Positions 8,869 to 17,177 are shown, counted from the stretch's first letter. The stretch: DNA of 64,000 nucleotides from Shinella daejeonensis (GCF_024281235.1 NZ_JAHWXY010000001.1:930001-994000), one strand, 5' to 3'. The notes: generated from the sequence alone by a model not told the origin. Translations and numbers: made by a program.

Positions 8869-9762
8869 ATGAGGCATATGAATGCCCTCTCCAGAAAATG
8901 GCTGCCCCTGCTGCCGGCGACCGCATGGTGGGCGTTCTTCTTCCTCGCATCGCTTATCGGCATCGTTCTCTACAGTTTCGCGTTGAAAGCGCCGATCGAT
9001 GCGGAAAACCCCGTCTCCTTCGAAATCCTTTCGCTATCGAACTATGGCGAAGCGCTCTCTTCGGTCTATGTGCATGTATTCTGGATCACCATCAGGACGG
9101 CGGGGGTAGGAACGGCGATCTGCTTGCTGGCAGCCTTTCCCGTCGCCTATCTGCTGGCGACGCGGATACGCCCGCAATGGCGCCTCTGGCTGCTGTTTGC
9201 GATCATCTTTCCGTACTGGGTCAGTTTCCTGTTGCGCACCTTCGCCTGGCGCATCATCCTCGCGCCGGAGGGCGCTTTCTCGAAAGCGCTGCAACACCTC
9301 GGCATCCTGCCGGGACCGCTGACCTTGCTGGATACCCAGATGGCGGTCCAGATGGGCATCATCTACAATTACCTGCCCGTCGCCATTCTTCCGATCTTCG
9401 TCGCCCTCGAACGTATCGACCCCGCCCTGCGGCGGGCCAGCGCCGATGTCGGCGCGGGCAAGGCGACGACGTTTTTACGCATCACCCTGCCGCTGGCGAT
9501 GCCCGGCCTGGTCGGCGCGGGAATCCTGACCTTCGTCCTGGCGGCCGGCGACTACGTCGTCCCCGCGATCCTGGGCGGCGCACGCGGCCTCATGATCGGA
9601 CGGCTGATCGCCCTGCAAATCCTGGAGGCCCAGAACCTGCCTCTCGGCGCCGCGATGGCCGTGGTGCTGATCGTCGCGCTGCTCGCCGCCGGCCTGATCG
9701 CCGCGCTGCTGCTGGCGATTGTCAGGCGCGTGGACCGTCGCCTGCAAGGAGCCTCCCTATGA
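8869..9762 (+). CDS. ABC transporter permease, PotB type
   Basis: Inner-membrane permease of 297 residues with about six transmembrane segments; the first is near 15-35 (WWAFFFLASLIGIVLYSFAL). It contains the EAA-like loop of binding-protein-dependent permeases (ALRRASADVGAGKATTFLRITLPLAMPG) that docks the ATPase. I chose the ATG at 8869, with AAGGA 7 nt upstream, over the GTG at 8854, whose codons contain that ribosome-binding site. It pairs with the downstream PotC-type permease to form the heterodimeric channel. Confidence 0.88.
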   Translation: MRHMNALSRKWLPLLPATAWWAFFFLASLIGIVLYSFALKAPIDAENPVSFEILSLSNYGEALSSVYVHVFWITIRTAGVGTAICLLAAFPVAYLLATRIRPQWRLWLLFAIIFPYWVSFLLRTFAWRIILAPEGAFSKALQHLGILPGPLTLLDTQMAVQMGIIYNYLPVAILPIFVALERIDPALRRASADVGAGKATTFLRITLPLAMPGLVGAGILTFVLAAGDYVVPAILGGARGLMIGRLIALQILEAQNLPLGAAMAVVLIVALLAAGLIAALLLAIVRRVDRRLQGASL

Positions 9763-9799
9763 TCGAGAAAATTTTATCCGGCCCGGAGCGGTGTTTGCG

Positions 9800-10597
9800 A
9801 TGAACAACGATATTGTAGGCATGCTGCTCAAGGCGTGGACGGTCCTGGTCATCGCCTTCCTCTTCATTCCGATCGGCGTGGTGATCCTGTATTCGTTCAA
9901 CGGCGGGCGCATCCTGTTCATCTGGGAGGAATTCTCCACCTTCTGGTATGCGGCGGCCCTCGACAATCACCGGATCCTCAACGCCCTCGACGTCTCGCTT
10001 CGCTCGGCGCTCCTCAACGTCGCCATTTCCGTGGCGCTGGGCACGGCGGCCGGCATCGCCATCGCCCGCCATGCGGGCGTATGGACGAAGCCGTTCATGT
10101 TTCTGGTGGGTCTTATTCTCGTCACGCCGGAACTCGTGTCGGCGATCGGCCAGGTCATCTGGTTCAACCGCGTGGGGCTGGACCAGGGGATCTTCCGTCT
10201 GGCGATCGCGCATTCACTGTTCAATACGGCTCTGGTGACGGTGATCGTGAGAGCCCGCGCCGAGGGGATCAGCCAGACGCTGGAGGAAGCCGCGGGCGAC
10301 CTCGGCGCACCGCCCTGGCGGTCCTTCCTCCAGGTGACGTTGCCGCTGATGCTTCCCGCGGTGATCGCCGGCGCGCTCCTATCCTTTACCTACTCCTTCG
10401 ACAACGTGATGATATCGCTGTTCGTGCAAAGGCCCGGAGCATCGAGCCTTCCGGTCTATATCCTGTCGTCCTTCAAAGCGGGACTGCGGGGAGACGTGGC
10501 CGCCGTCGTGGTCATGACGCTGTGCGTGACAATCGTCCTGGTCGTTCTGTCGGCCCTGCTTCTTCGCGGCGGCGCACGGCGGGTCAACGCCTTCTAG
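9800..10597 (+). CDS. ABC transporter permease, PotC type
   Basis: Second permease (265 residues) of the polyamine-type importer, with about six membrane segments and the EAA loop LEEAAGDLGAPPWRSFLQVTLPL. The frame is open back to 9719, overlapping the PotB-type gene, but MNNDIVGMLLKAW at 9800 gives the normal family N-terminus, with GGAG about 12 nt upstream. The stop codon TAG is formed by the first bases of a RIME-like repeat that starts right at the gene end. Confidence 0.88.
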   Translation: MNNDIVGMLLKAWTVLVIAFLFIPIGVVILYSFNGGRILFIWEEFSTFWYAAALDNHRILNALDVSLRSALLNVAISVALGTAAGIAIARHAGVWTKPFMFLVGLILVTPELVSAIGQVIWFNRVGLDQGIFRLAIAHSLFNTALVTVIVRARAEGISQTLEEAAGDLGAPPWRSFLQVTLPLMLPAVIAGALLSFTYSFDNVMISLFVQRPGASSLPVYILSSFKAGLRGDVAAVVVMTLCVTIVLVVLSALLLRGGARRVNAF

Positions 10598-10698
10598 AGC
10601 ATTTCCGGTGAAATCCAGCTCACCAGAATTTCTCTAATATATTGTTTTTACCGCATTATCCGATGCCGAAGCGGCCTCGCTTCGACTGGAAATGCTCT
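10596..10698. repeat. RIME-like palindromic repeat
   Basis: The ends AGAGCATTTCC (10596-10606) and GGAAATGCTCT (10688-10698) are perfect 11-bp inverted repeats that bound a more divergent interior. The same arms recur at about 17005, 35770, 51081 and 57740-57845 in this window. The family resembles the rhizobial intergenic mosaic element RIME by recollection. The TAG at 10595-10597 ending the PotC-type gene overlaps the left end. Confidence 0.75.
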
Positions 10699-10743
10699 AA
10701 CGCACCGGCGACCGTCGGTTCCCTGTCTTCATGAGGTTAAAAA

Positions 10744-12153
10744 ATGGCCGATCTGGATCTTTGCTATCGTAGCGCCATGGATCTGGCGAAGTCCGTTTCA
10801 CGCGGCGACATCTCGCCGGTGGAACTGATCGAGAATACACTTGCCCGCATCGATGCCGTCAATCCGGTTCTGAACTGCTTCACCGAGGTCTATGAGCAGG
10901 ATGCAAGGAAACAGGCCGGACTGGCGGAAGACGCGGTGCGCCGGGGAGACACGCTGGGACCGCTGCACGGCATTCCCGTTGCGATCAAGGACTTCACCCC
11001 GGTCAAGGGAAAGATAACCACGAAGGGCTCCTGCGTCTTTCGGGACAACATCTCGGAAAGCGACGCCATCGTGGTGGAAAACCTTCAGCGGGCCGGCGCA
11101 ATTGTGGTCGGCAGGACGACGACACCCGAATTTACCTATTCGAGCCTGACCGACAGCCGGCTCTGGGGAATTACCCGCAACCCCTGGAACACGGAGCGCA
11201 CACCGGGAGGATCGTCCGGCGGCGCCGCGGCCGCCGTCGCTTCGGGATGCGTTCCTCTGGCCGAGGGAACAGATTCCGGAGGGTCGGTGCGTATTCCCGC
11301 CTCTCATTGCGGCATCGTCGGCATGAAGCCCAGCTTCGGGCGCATTCCCTATGAATTCATGCCCAGCCAATATGACTGGATGACCAGCCACGGCCCCCTG
11401 TCGCGCACGGTCGGCGACGCCGCGCTGTTCCTGTCCGTCTGCCAGGGGCCGGACACGCGCGATCTCCAGGCCGTCGTCCCGAAACTCGATTTCAGCGATC
11501 TTCCGGCTGTCCCGGGAGCAAAAAGACGTTTGGCGCTTTCCAGTGATCTCGGCTGCTACGACGTGGACCCCGATGTGGCCGCGAACCTTGTCGAGTGCTC
11601 CCGCGTATTCGCCGATGCCGGATACGAGATCGAGGAGGTCGATCTCGGCTGGACATCGAGCTTCCTTACCGCGTGGTGGTCTACCTGGGACGTCTTCATG
11701 GCGACCAATTTCGGCCGGTATCTCCACGATTTCGAAGACCAGATGCACCCGACGCTCGTTGCGGCCATCAGGAAGGGGGAAAAGATATCCGCCGTCGAAC
11801 TGCGGCAGTTCGAGGAAATCTTCACCGATGCCTGGCGGAAGCTTGCGGTGGTTCTGGAACGCTGCGACGCGCTTCTTTGCCCGACCGAGGCGATCCCTGC
11901 TCCTCCGGTCGGCTATGATGAAGCCGCTTCGATCACGCTGTCCGCCAGCGGCAGGCTGTCGGCCATGGATATGACGATGCAGTTCAACGCGCTGCTGGTG
12001 CCCGCCATATCGGTTCCCTCGGGTTTCTCGCGCGACAGGTTGCCGACAGGTCTGCAAATCATCAGCGGCCGCGGCAGGGATGACATCGTGCTTGCACTGG
12101 CGGCTTTGCTCGAGCGCCTGAAGCCCTGGGCATCCCATCGGCCGCCGCTTTGA
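10744..12153 (+). CDS. Amidase, amidase-signature family
   Basis: A 469-residue cytoplasmic enzyme expected to hydrolyse an amide to acid and amine or ammonia. It has the amidase-signature Ser-cisSer-Lys triad: Lys82 in HGIPVAIKDF, the glycine-serine loop GGSSGG (155-160) with the cis serine, and the nucleophile Ser181 in GTDSGGSVRIP. It is less like GatA than like stand-alone amidases, and no gatB or gatC is nearby. It follows the polyamine-type transporter in the same direction, 146 bp on and behind a RIME-like repeat, so it may act on the imported compound. AGG lies 7 nt before the ATG. Confidence 0.88.
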   Translation: MADLDLCYRSAMDLAKSVSRGDISPVELIENTLARIDAVNPVLNCFTEVYEQDARKQAGLAEDAVRRGDTLGPLHGIPVAIKDFTPVKGKITTKGSCVFRDNISESDAIVVENLQRAGAIVVGRTTTPEFTYSSLTDSRLWGITRNPWNTERTPGGSSGGAAAAVASGCVPLAEGTDSGGSVRIPASHCGIVGMKPSFGRIPYEFMPSQYDWMTSHGPLSRTVGDAALFLSVCQGPDTRDLQAVVPKLDFSDLPAVPGAKRRLALSSDLGCYDVDPDVAANLVECSRVFADAGYEIEEVDLGWTSSFLTAWWSTWDVFMATNFGRYLHDFEDQMHPTLVAAIRKGEKISAVELRQFEEIFTDAWRKLAVVLERCDALLCPTEAIPAPPVGYDEAASITLSASGRLSAMDMTMQFNALLVPAISVPSGFSRDRLPTGLQIISGRGRDDIVLALAALLERLKPWASHRPPL

Positions 12154-12307
12154 GCAAAAGACCGTGTCCGGAGGATATTGCGTCGCTCCAGCAGCCCGCG
12201 GAGGAACGATCGGATCGTGCTGACAACACTGACCGCCGAGCCGGGACGCGACATACCGCTGCGAAAAGCGGCTCTGTCCCCAATGTCAAATCGGTGATCC
12301 CCCATAT
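12154..12307. other. Short region between convergent genes, nothing recognised
   Basis: This 154-bp stretch separates the amidase from the convergent methionine-synthase gene. I see no convincing ORF, strong hairpin or repeat in it. Confidence 0.5.
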
Positions 12308-13339
12308 TCATGAGGCAGAGAGTTCTTTTCGGACAATTTCCGCGCCGGCGCTCAGCGCCTGGAGCTTTCCTGTCGCCACGCGCCGCGAGAGGGGCGCCAT
12401 GCCGCAATTGGTGCAGGGATAGAGCTTGTCGGCATCAACGAACCGCAGGGCCTTTCGCAGGGTTTCTGCGACGTCCTCAGGCGTCTCGATAGTGTTGGAG
12501 GCTACATCGATGGCCCCGACCATCACTTTCTTGCCGCGAATGAGCTCGATCAGTTCCATCGGAACGTGGGAATTGTGGCACTCCAGCGAGATCAGGTCGA
12601 TGCTGGATTTCTGCAGTTTGGGGAATGACTCCTCATATTGCCGCCACTCCGATCCGAGTGTGTTCTTCCAATCGGTATTGGCCTTGATGCCATAGCCATA
12701 GCAAATATGGACGGCCGTCTCGCATTTGAGCCCCTCAATGGCCCTTTCCAGGGTGGCGACACCCCAGTCATTGACGTCATCGAAGAAGACGTTGAAGGCC
12801 GGCTCGTCGAACTGGATGATATCGACACCCGCGGCCTCGAGTTCCCTGGCCTCCTCGTTGAGGATCCTGGCAAATTCCCCGGCGAGTTTCTCCCGGCTCT
12901 TGTAGTGTGCATCATAGAGCGTATCGATCATGGTCATGGGGCCTGGCAGGGCCCATTTGATGGGCTGCGTGGTCTGCTGGCGCAAGAATTTGGCATCTTC
13001 GACAAAAACCGGCCTTGGGCGCGACACTGCGCCAATGACAGTGGGAACGCTTGCGTCGTATCGGTTGCGGATTCGGACGGTCTCGCGCTTCTCAAAATCG
13101 ACGCCATCGAGATGCTCGATGAATGTCGTGACAAAATGCTGGCGCGTCTGTTCGCCATCGCTGACGATATCGATGCCGGCCTGTTGCTGATCGGCCAAGG
13201 CCAGGCGCAATGCGTCCTGTTTGCCCTCGGTCAGTTCCTCGTCCTGCAACAGCCAGGGTGACCACAGTTTTCCGGGCCGGGCGAGCCAGGATGGCTTGGG
13301 CAGGCTGCCGGCGGTCGAAGTGGGAAGCAGTGTTTTCAT
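12308..13339 (-). CDS. mesD: Core-MetE methionine synthase MesD
   Basis: A 343-residue protein equal to only the C-terminal catalytic half of MetE. Candidate zinc ligands are His211 and Cys213 in AVHICYGYG, Glu253 in ISLECHNSH and Cys312 in YPCTNCGMAP. The absence of the N-terminal MetE half and the directly adjacent DUF1852 gene match the MesD/MesX family, reported as a folate-independent methionine synthase that needs MesX and oxygen. It methylates homocysteine to methionine; the methyl donor is not evident from sequence. It lies 27 bp after mesX in a leftward operon behind a cobalamin riboswitch, so it is probably expressed when B12, and hence MetH activity, is low. Confidence 0.88.
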   Translation of the reverse strand: MKTLLPTSTAGSLPKPSWLARPGKLWSPWLLQDEELTEGKQDALRLALADQQQAGIDIVSDGEQTRQHFVTTFIEHLDGVDFEKRETVRIRNRYDASVPTVIGAVSRPRPVFVEDAKFLRQQTTQPIKWALPGPMTMIDTLYDAHYKSREKLAGEFARILNEEARELEAAGVDIIQFDEPAFNVFFDDVNDWGVATLERAIEGLKCETAVHICYGYGIKANTDWKNTLGSEWRQYEESFPKLQKSSIDLISLECHNSHVPMELIELIRGKKVMVGAIDVASNTIETPEDVAETLRKALRFVDADKLYPCTNCGMAPLSRRVATGKLQALSAGAEIVRKELSAS

Positions 13340-13366
13340 GGATTGGACCCTTCTATTCTATTCCGA

Positions 13367-14353
13367 TCAGACGGCGGCGTTGGCGGACCATTGCGCGAGC
13401 ACGGCCCGATACGGTTTGATGAAATGTTCTTCGGCGAATTTGCCTTGTTCCACAGCCAGGCGGCTGCGTTCGTCCCGGTCGTAGACAATGCGGGTGAGCG
13501 AATAGTCCTGATGCTTGAGGTTCGGCTGATACAAGGCGCCCGCAGCGGCATTCGCGTTATAGATTTCAGGCCGATAGATCCGCTGGAACGTATCCATCGT
13601 GCTGATCGTGCTGATGAGTTGCAGGCTGGAATAGTCGCCGAGCAGGTCGCCGATAAAATAAAAAGCCAACGGCGCGACGCTGCCCGGGGGCATGAAATAG
13701 CGGACCTGCATTCCCATTTTCGCGAAATATCGGTCCGTCGACGAGGGTTCGTCCTGGCGGTATTCGACGCCCATGATGGGATGACGGTTGGCGGTTCGGT
13801 GATAGGTTTTGCTGCTTGATGCACTGATGCAGATGACCGGTGGCTTGCCGAAATGGCATCTGTACGTGTCCGAGCGCAGGAAGCTCTTGAACAGGCTTCC
13901 ATGCAGATCGCCAAAATCGTCGGGAAGGCTGAATGTCGGCTCGTTGCAATTGTGCTCCGGCAGCACGACACTGAAGTCGTAATCCCTGACATATGAAGAG
14001 AAATTGTTTCCGACAATGCCCTCGATGAGCGTATCGGTCTCATGATCGACAACGGTCGTTTTGAGGATTTCGATCAGTGGAAAGGCCTTGCCGCCGGCGA
14101 TGCTCATCTCGACGGAGATGATGTCAAGCTTGACCGAATAGCGGTCGGCCCTGGGGTTATCCCAGGAGGCCAAGGCGTTGAAACGATTGTCGATCATTCC
14201 GAGGGCGTTGCGCAGGTTCTCCCGGCGCGTTGTGCCTCTCGCCAAATTGGCGAAATTGGTCGTCAGACGCGTGCTTTCCGCAGGATGGTAATCCTCATCG
14301 AACGGAATGCTGTTGATTGAAAACGCAGTGGTCAGATTTCGAGGTTGAGACAT
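13367..14353 (-). CDS. mesX: MesX, DUF1852 partner of the MesD methionine synthase
   Basis: A 328-residue DUF1852 protein, soluble, without signal peptide or membrane segment. Features include the start MSQPRNLTTAFSINSIPFDE, RYSVKLDIISVEMSIAGGKAFPL and YHRTANRHPIMGVEYRQDEP. DUF1852 genes sit next to core-MetE genes, and MesX has been shown genetically to be needed for MesD function; its chemistry is unknown. I place the start at the second of two consecutive ATGs (14353), because GAGGGG then lies 5 nt upstream. The leader (14354-14660) carries a cobalamin riboswitch, so mesX is the first gene of the regulated operon. Confidence 0.88.
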   Translation of the reverse strand: MSQPRNLTTAFSINSIPFDEDYHPAESTRLTTNFANLARGTTRRENLRNALGMIDNRFNALASWDNPRADRYSVKLDIISVEMSIAGGKAFPLIEILKTTVVDHETDTLIEGIVGNNFSSYVRDYDFSVVLPEHNCNEPTFSLPDDFGDLHGSLFKSFLRSDTYRCHFGKPPVICISASSSKTYHRTANRHPIMGVEYRQDEPSSTDRYFAKMGMQVRYFMPPGSVAPLAFYFIGDLLGDYSSLQLISTISTMDTFQRIYRPEIYNANAAAGALYQPNLKHQDYSLTRIVYDRDERSRLAVEQGKFAEEHFIKPYRAVLAQWSANAAV

Positions 14354-14454
14354 CATTGCCCCTCGTATGTTGGGGGCATGGGTCAGCGGACGCATAGCGA
14401 GACGGATCGCGAAGATACGACCGCGCTACGGCACACCGGGACACCCCGCCCGTG

Positions 14455-14660
14455 GACGTTACTTCGCCTCAGGCAGGTCTCCTGGCTCACGGGTCGACAC
14501 CTCGGTCCGTCTTCCCAGGGTTTCCCCCAGTGACATGCTGGACTTTGGCTCGCCGTTTACAGTTGCGGGGGCAGCGCCGGCATTTCCGTAAACGGAGCAC
14601 CGGCTTCCCTCTTAGCCTCAGCTGATTGCAGGCAATCGCTGAGGAACCTAGGCACTACTA
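14455..14660 (-). promoter_or_regulatory. Cobalamin (B12) riboswitch controlling mesX-mesD
   Basis: Read on the minus strand the segment holds the hallmark elements in order: AAGAGGGAAGCCGGTG, the pseudoknot/core stretch GCTGCCCCCGCAACTGTAA, the B12 box GTCACTGGG, GGGAAGACGG, and GAGCCAGGAGACCTGCC at the 3' end. The spacing and order match cobalamin riboswitches. It ends about 100 nt before mesX. The expected behaviour is reduced expression when adenosylcobalamin is plentiful, as for many metE genes. Ends are approximate. Confidence 0.92.
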
Positions 14661-14692
14661 CCTTTCTACGCGCGCCACCAGAAGTCAATAGC

Positions 14693-14712
14693 ATATCAAG
14701 ATATCTTTATAT
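14693..14712. promoter_or_regulatory. 20-bp palindrome upstream of the riboswitch, candidate operator
   Basis: ATATCAAGAT followed directly by ATCTTTATAT is symmetrical at 9 of 10 positions, with AAGATATCTT as a perfect core. It lies just upstream of the probable transcription start of the mesX-mesD leader. By recollection it resembles operators of ArsR-family (SahR-like) methionine regulators; this is not verified here. The base composition is clearly richer in A+T than the surroundings. Confidence 0.5.
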
Positions 14713-14729
14713 CTCTAAATCAAATAGGG

Positions 14730-14945
14730 TTACTGCGTTCGAGAATAGCCCATGACATCCGGGCCTTGAGGGCGAATACTATGCGATTTAATCCTCATGC
14801 GCCCCGTTTGACAGGTTGCGCTCTGATGACATTGGTTATGACATGGAAAGAGTTTTACCACATAGCCCACGGCTGATCCCGCTAACGCGATGAGCGGGAC
14901 GGCAAATCCGAGCAAGGTCACCCAGATTGGCACAGCTTCATTCAT
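14730..14945 (-). CDS. Small hypothetical membrane protein (71 aa)
   Basis: The ATG at 14945 is preceded by GAGGGG 5 nt upstream, a strong ribosome-binding site, and opens MNEAVPIWVTLLGFAVPL followed by a hydrophobic stretch ending near residue 30 (IALAGSAVGYVVKL). The remainder is polar with three cysteines (CHNQCHQSATC) that could bind metal or form disulfides. No family is recognised. It lies upstream of the mesX leader in the same direction, between that leader and tRNA-Met. Confidence 0.5.
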   Translation of the reverse strand: MNEAVPIWVTLLGFAVPLIALAGSAVGYVVKLFPCHNQCHQSATCQTGRMRIKSHSIRPQGPDVMGYSRTQ

Positions 14946-15026
14946 AAAGTCCCCTCGACGCGAAAGGAACAAACCGCTACCATAAAACGCAATTTATAGA
15001 ATGAAATCAGGTATTTAGTGGATACT

Positions 15027-15103
15027 TGGTAGCGGAGGAGGGATTTGAACCCCCGACACAAGGATTATGATTCCTCTGCTCTAACCTACTGAGCTACTCC
15101 GCC
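15027..15103 (-). tRNA. tRNA-Met (anticodon CAT), elongator type
   Basis: A complete cloverleaf is visible on the minus strand: acceptor 5' GGCGGAG pairing with CTCCGCT, D arm GCTCAGTAGGTTAGAGC, anticodon arm GAGGA-ATCATAA-TCCTT with anticodon CAT, T arm with GGGGGTTCAAATCCC, and an encoded CCA end at 15027-15029. The 77-nt length includes CCA. The G-C first acceptor pair fits elongator rather than initiator tRNA-Met; a tRNA-Ile2 (CAT) cannot be excluded without comparison. Confidence 0.93.
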
Positions 15104-15239
15104 ATCGGGATCGTCAAGCCTTGAAAAACAGGGCCATTCTGCATCCGGTGCGCGGCTTATAGGGCGGGGGTCGGGCGGGTGTCAAGCGACCTCGGCACAA
15201 AAAACGCCTTATCCGCAAAGGCCCCGGCGGCGTGCCTTC

Positions 15240-16436
15240 TCAGGCGGCGGCGGGGGTGGCGAGAATACGCTTCAGCGCCGCCTCCGCGGCCGGTTCCCGC
15301 TCCGAACGGAGGATGAAGCCGCCGCCGAAGATACGGGCGTCCGGCCCCTCGCCGGAATAGAGCGCGCAGGCCTGCCCGGGGGCCACGCCGGGCTCGCCCT
15401 CGGCCAGTTCCACATAGATGCCGCCGGGGCCGGACAGGAGCCGCGCTGGACGCGGGGGACGCGTCGAGCGCACCTTGGCGTAGCAATCGAACCCCCGCTC
15501 GGCGGCGGCCGTAAGCGCTCCGTCACCGAGCCAGTTGATGTCGCGCAGATAGAGCCGCCGGGTTTCCAGCGCCTCTTTCGGCCCGACGACGACACGGCGC
15601 GAGCGCGCATCGAGATAGACGACATAGAGCGGGTCGCCCGTGGCCACGCCGATGCCCCGGCGCTGACCGATGGTATAATGCACGATGCCCTCATGCCGCC
15701 CGAGCACGCGGCCGTCGATGTGAACGATATCGCCCGAAAGCGCCGCGTTGGGCTTCAGCTTGTTGACGATATCGGAATATTTTCCCTGCGGCACGAAGCA
15801 GATGTCCTGACTGTCCGCCTTCTTCGCGACGACGAGACCCATGTCTTCGGCCAGCGCCCGCGTTTCGGCCTTGGAGAGATGGCCGAGGGGGAAGCGCAGA
15901 TAGTCGATCTGTTCCTGCGTGGTGGCGAAGAGGAAATAGCTCTGGTCCCGCTCCGCATCGACAGGGCGATGAAGCGCGCGGCGATGCGGGGCGTCCGGCG
16001 CCGGATTCAGTCGCGAACGGATATAGTGGCCGGTCGCCAGCGCATCCGCGCCGAGGTCCCGGGCCGTCGCCAGCAGATCGGCGAATTTGACGGTCTGGTT
16101 GCAGGCGACGCAGGGGATCGGCGTTTCGCCGGCGATATAGCTTTCAGCGAAGGGATTGATCACCGTCTCGCGGAAGCGCTTTTCATAATCGAGCACGTAA
16201 TGCGGAATGCCGAGCGTTTCGCAGACGCGGCGGGCGTCGTCGATATCCTGCCCCGCGCAGCAGGAGCCGGCGCGATGCACGGCCGCCCCGTGATCGTAGA
16301 GTTGCAGCGTGATGCCGAGAACGTCATAGCCTTCGCGTTTGAGGATCCCGGCCACCACGGAACTGTCGACCCCGCCCGACATGGCGACGACGACACGGGT
16401 ATCTTCCGGCTTCCTGTCGAAATCGAGACTGTTCAC
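15240..16436 (-). CDS. mnmA: tRNA-specific 2-thiouridylase MnmA
   Basis: Forms 2-thiouridine at wobble U34 of tRNA for Lys, Glu and Gln. The 398-residue product has the PP-loop ATP-binding motif SGGVDSS (20-26), the catalytic cysteine region [11 protein letters not shown], the second conserved cysteine in [14 protein letters not shown], and [14 protein letters not shown] start at the GTG at 16436, with GGAG 10 nt upstream, which gives the usual family length; the open frame to 16568 would add 44 residues with no family support. Confidence 0.92.
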   Translation of the reverse strand: MNSLDFDRKPEDTRVVVAMSGGVDSSVVAGILKREGYDVLGITLQLYDHGAAVHRAGSCCAGQDIDDARRVCETLGIPHYVLDYEKRFRETVINPFAESYIAGETPIPCVACNQTVKFADLLATARDLGADALATGHYIRSRLNPAPDAPHRRALHRPVDAERDQSYFLFATTQEQIDYLRFPLGHLSKAETRALAEDMGLVVAKKADSQDICFVPQGKYSDIVNKLKPNAALSGDIVHIDGRVLGRHEGIVHYTIGQRRGIGVATGDPLYVVYLDARSRRVVVGPKEALETRRLYLRDINWLGDGALTAAAERGFDCYAKVRSTRPPRPARLLSGPGGIYVELAEGEPGVAPGQACALYSGEGPDARIFGGGFILRSEREPAAEAALKRILATPAAA

Positions 16437-16661
16437 GCTGGTTCCGCTCCGCTTCGCCAACCCGTCCGCCCGGCGGGCGCATAGCGCCTTTCCTATTGCC
16501 GAAATCCGGCTGTTGCAGCGCTTTCGCGCCTTCGGCCGACATATAGAAACTTGAGGCCGCAAGAGCAAGGGAATGCTGGAAATCAGCGTCTTCAGCCGCG
16601 CCGCAATGGCACACAGACACCGCGAAGCCGCTCAAATGATTAGAAAAATGTTACTCGGCGC

Positions 16662-16676
16662 TTAGGCAAATCTTAA
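16662..16676. promoter_or_regulatory. CtrA-box-like site upstream of sciP
   Basis: TTAG-N7-TTAA, 7 of 8 positions of the CtrA consensus TTAA-N7-TTAA, lies 55 bp before the sciP start. In Caulobacter CtrA activates sciP, and SciP in turn restrains CtrA-dependent transcription. Confidence 0.45.
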
Positions 16677-16730
16677 ATGTGGCGGACTAGAGTGCCGCCC
16701 ATATGGTCTTGAGTTTATGTAGAGAGTGCA

Positions 16731-17006
16731 ATGACCGACCTGATACGACCCCGCGTTAAATACGTCATCGGCCCCGATGGCAGTCCTCTGACGATCGCCG
16801 ATCTGCCGCCGGCCAATACGCGGCGCTGGGTAATCCGGCGGAAGGCGGAAGTCGTCGCCGCCGTGCGCGGCGGTCTCCTCAGCCTGGAGGAAGCCTGCGA
16901 GCGCTACGCGCTGACGGTCGAGGAATTCCTGTCCTGGCAATCCTCTATCAACGACCACGGCCTTGCCGGCCTGCGCACCACCCGCATCCAGCAGTATCGC
17001 CACTAG
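16731..17006 (+). CDS. sciP: SciP, small CtrA-inhibitory protein (DUF1153)
   Basis: A 91-residue DUF1153 protein, basic, with a helix-turn-helix in LLSLEEACERYALTVEEFLSWQSSI (about residues 46-70). In Caulobacter SciP binds CtrA and DNA and blocks transcription from CtrA promoters in G1. The length and the start MTDLIRPRVKYVIGPDG match the family closely. A CtrA-box-like site lies upstream, and ctrA itself is 2 kb away on the same strand. The stop codon TAG (17004-17006) overlaps the first bases of a RIME-like repeat. Confidence 0.9.
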   Translation: MTDLIRPRVKYVIGPDGSPLTIADLPPANTRRWVIRRKAEVVAAVRGGLLSLEEACERYALTVEEFLSWQSSINDHGLAGLRTTRIQQYRH

Positions 17007-17109
17007 AGCAATTCCAGCAAAAGTGCGCAGCAGTTTTGCGTCCGGAAATGCGGCTAAAACAAAGAGATAGAGCGGTTCTAGCGTTTCTGTGAAAACCAAA
17101 ACCGCTCTG
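17005..17109. repeat. RIME-like palindromic repeat
   Basis: It opens with AGAGCAATTCCAGC and contains GTCCGGAAATGCGGC, AAACAAAGAGATAGAGCGG and a terminal ACCGCTCTGG. The central GAGCGGTT and terminal AACCGCTC form a second palindrome. It follows sciP directly and supplies its TAG stop. It is the most canonical RIME-like copy in the window. Confidence 0.75.
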
Positions 17110-17177
17110 GATTTCCAGCCGGAACAACGTCGCTTCGGCATCGGATAATACGGCACCCGGATTGCCGTCGCGGCCGC

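Noticed and set aside
12154-12307. Possible transposase remnant between the amidase and mesD
   Set aside because: Short translated pieces looked vaguely like a transposase, but no conserved motif, terminal repeat or target duplication could be seen.
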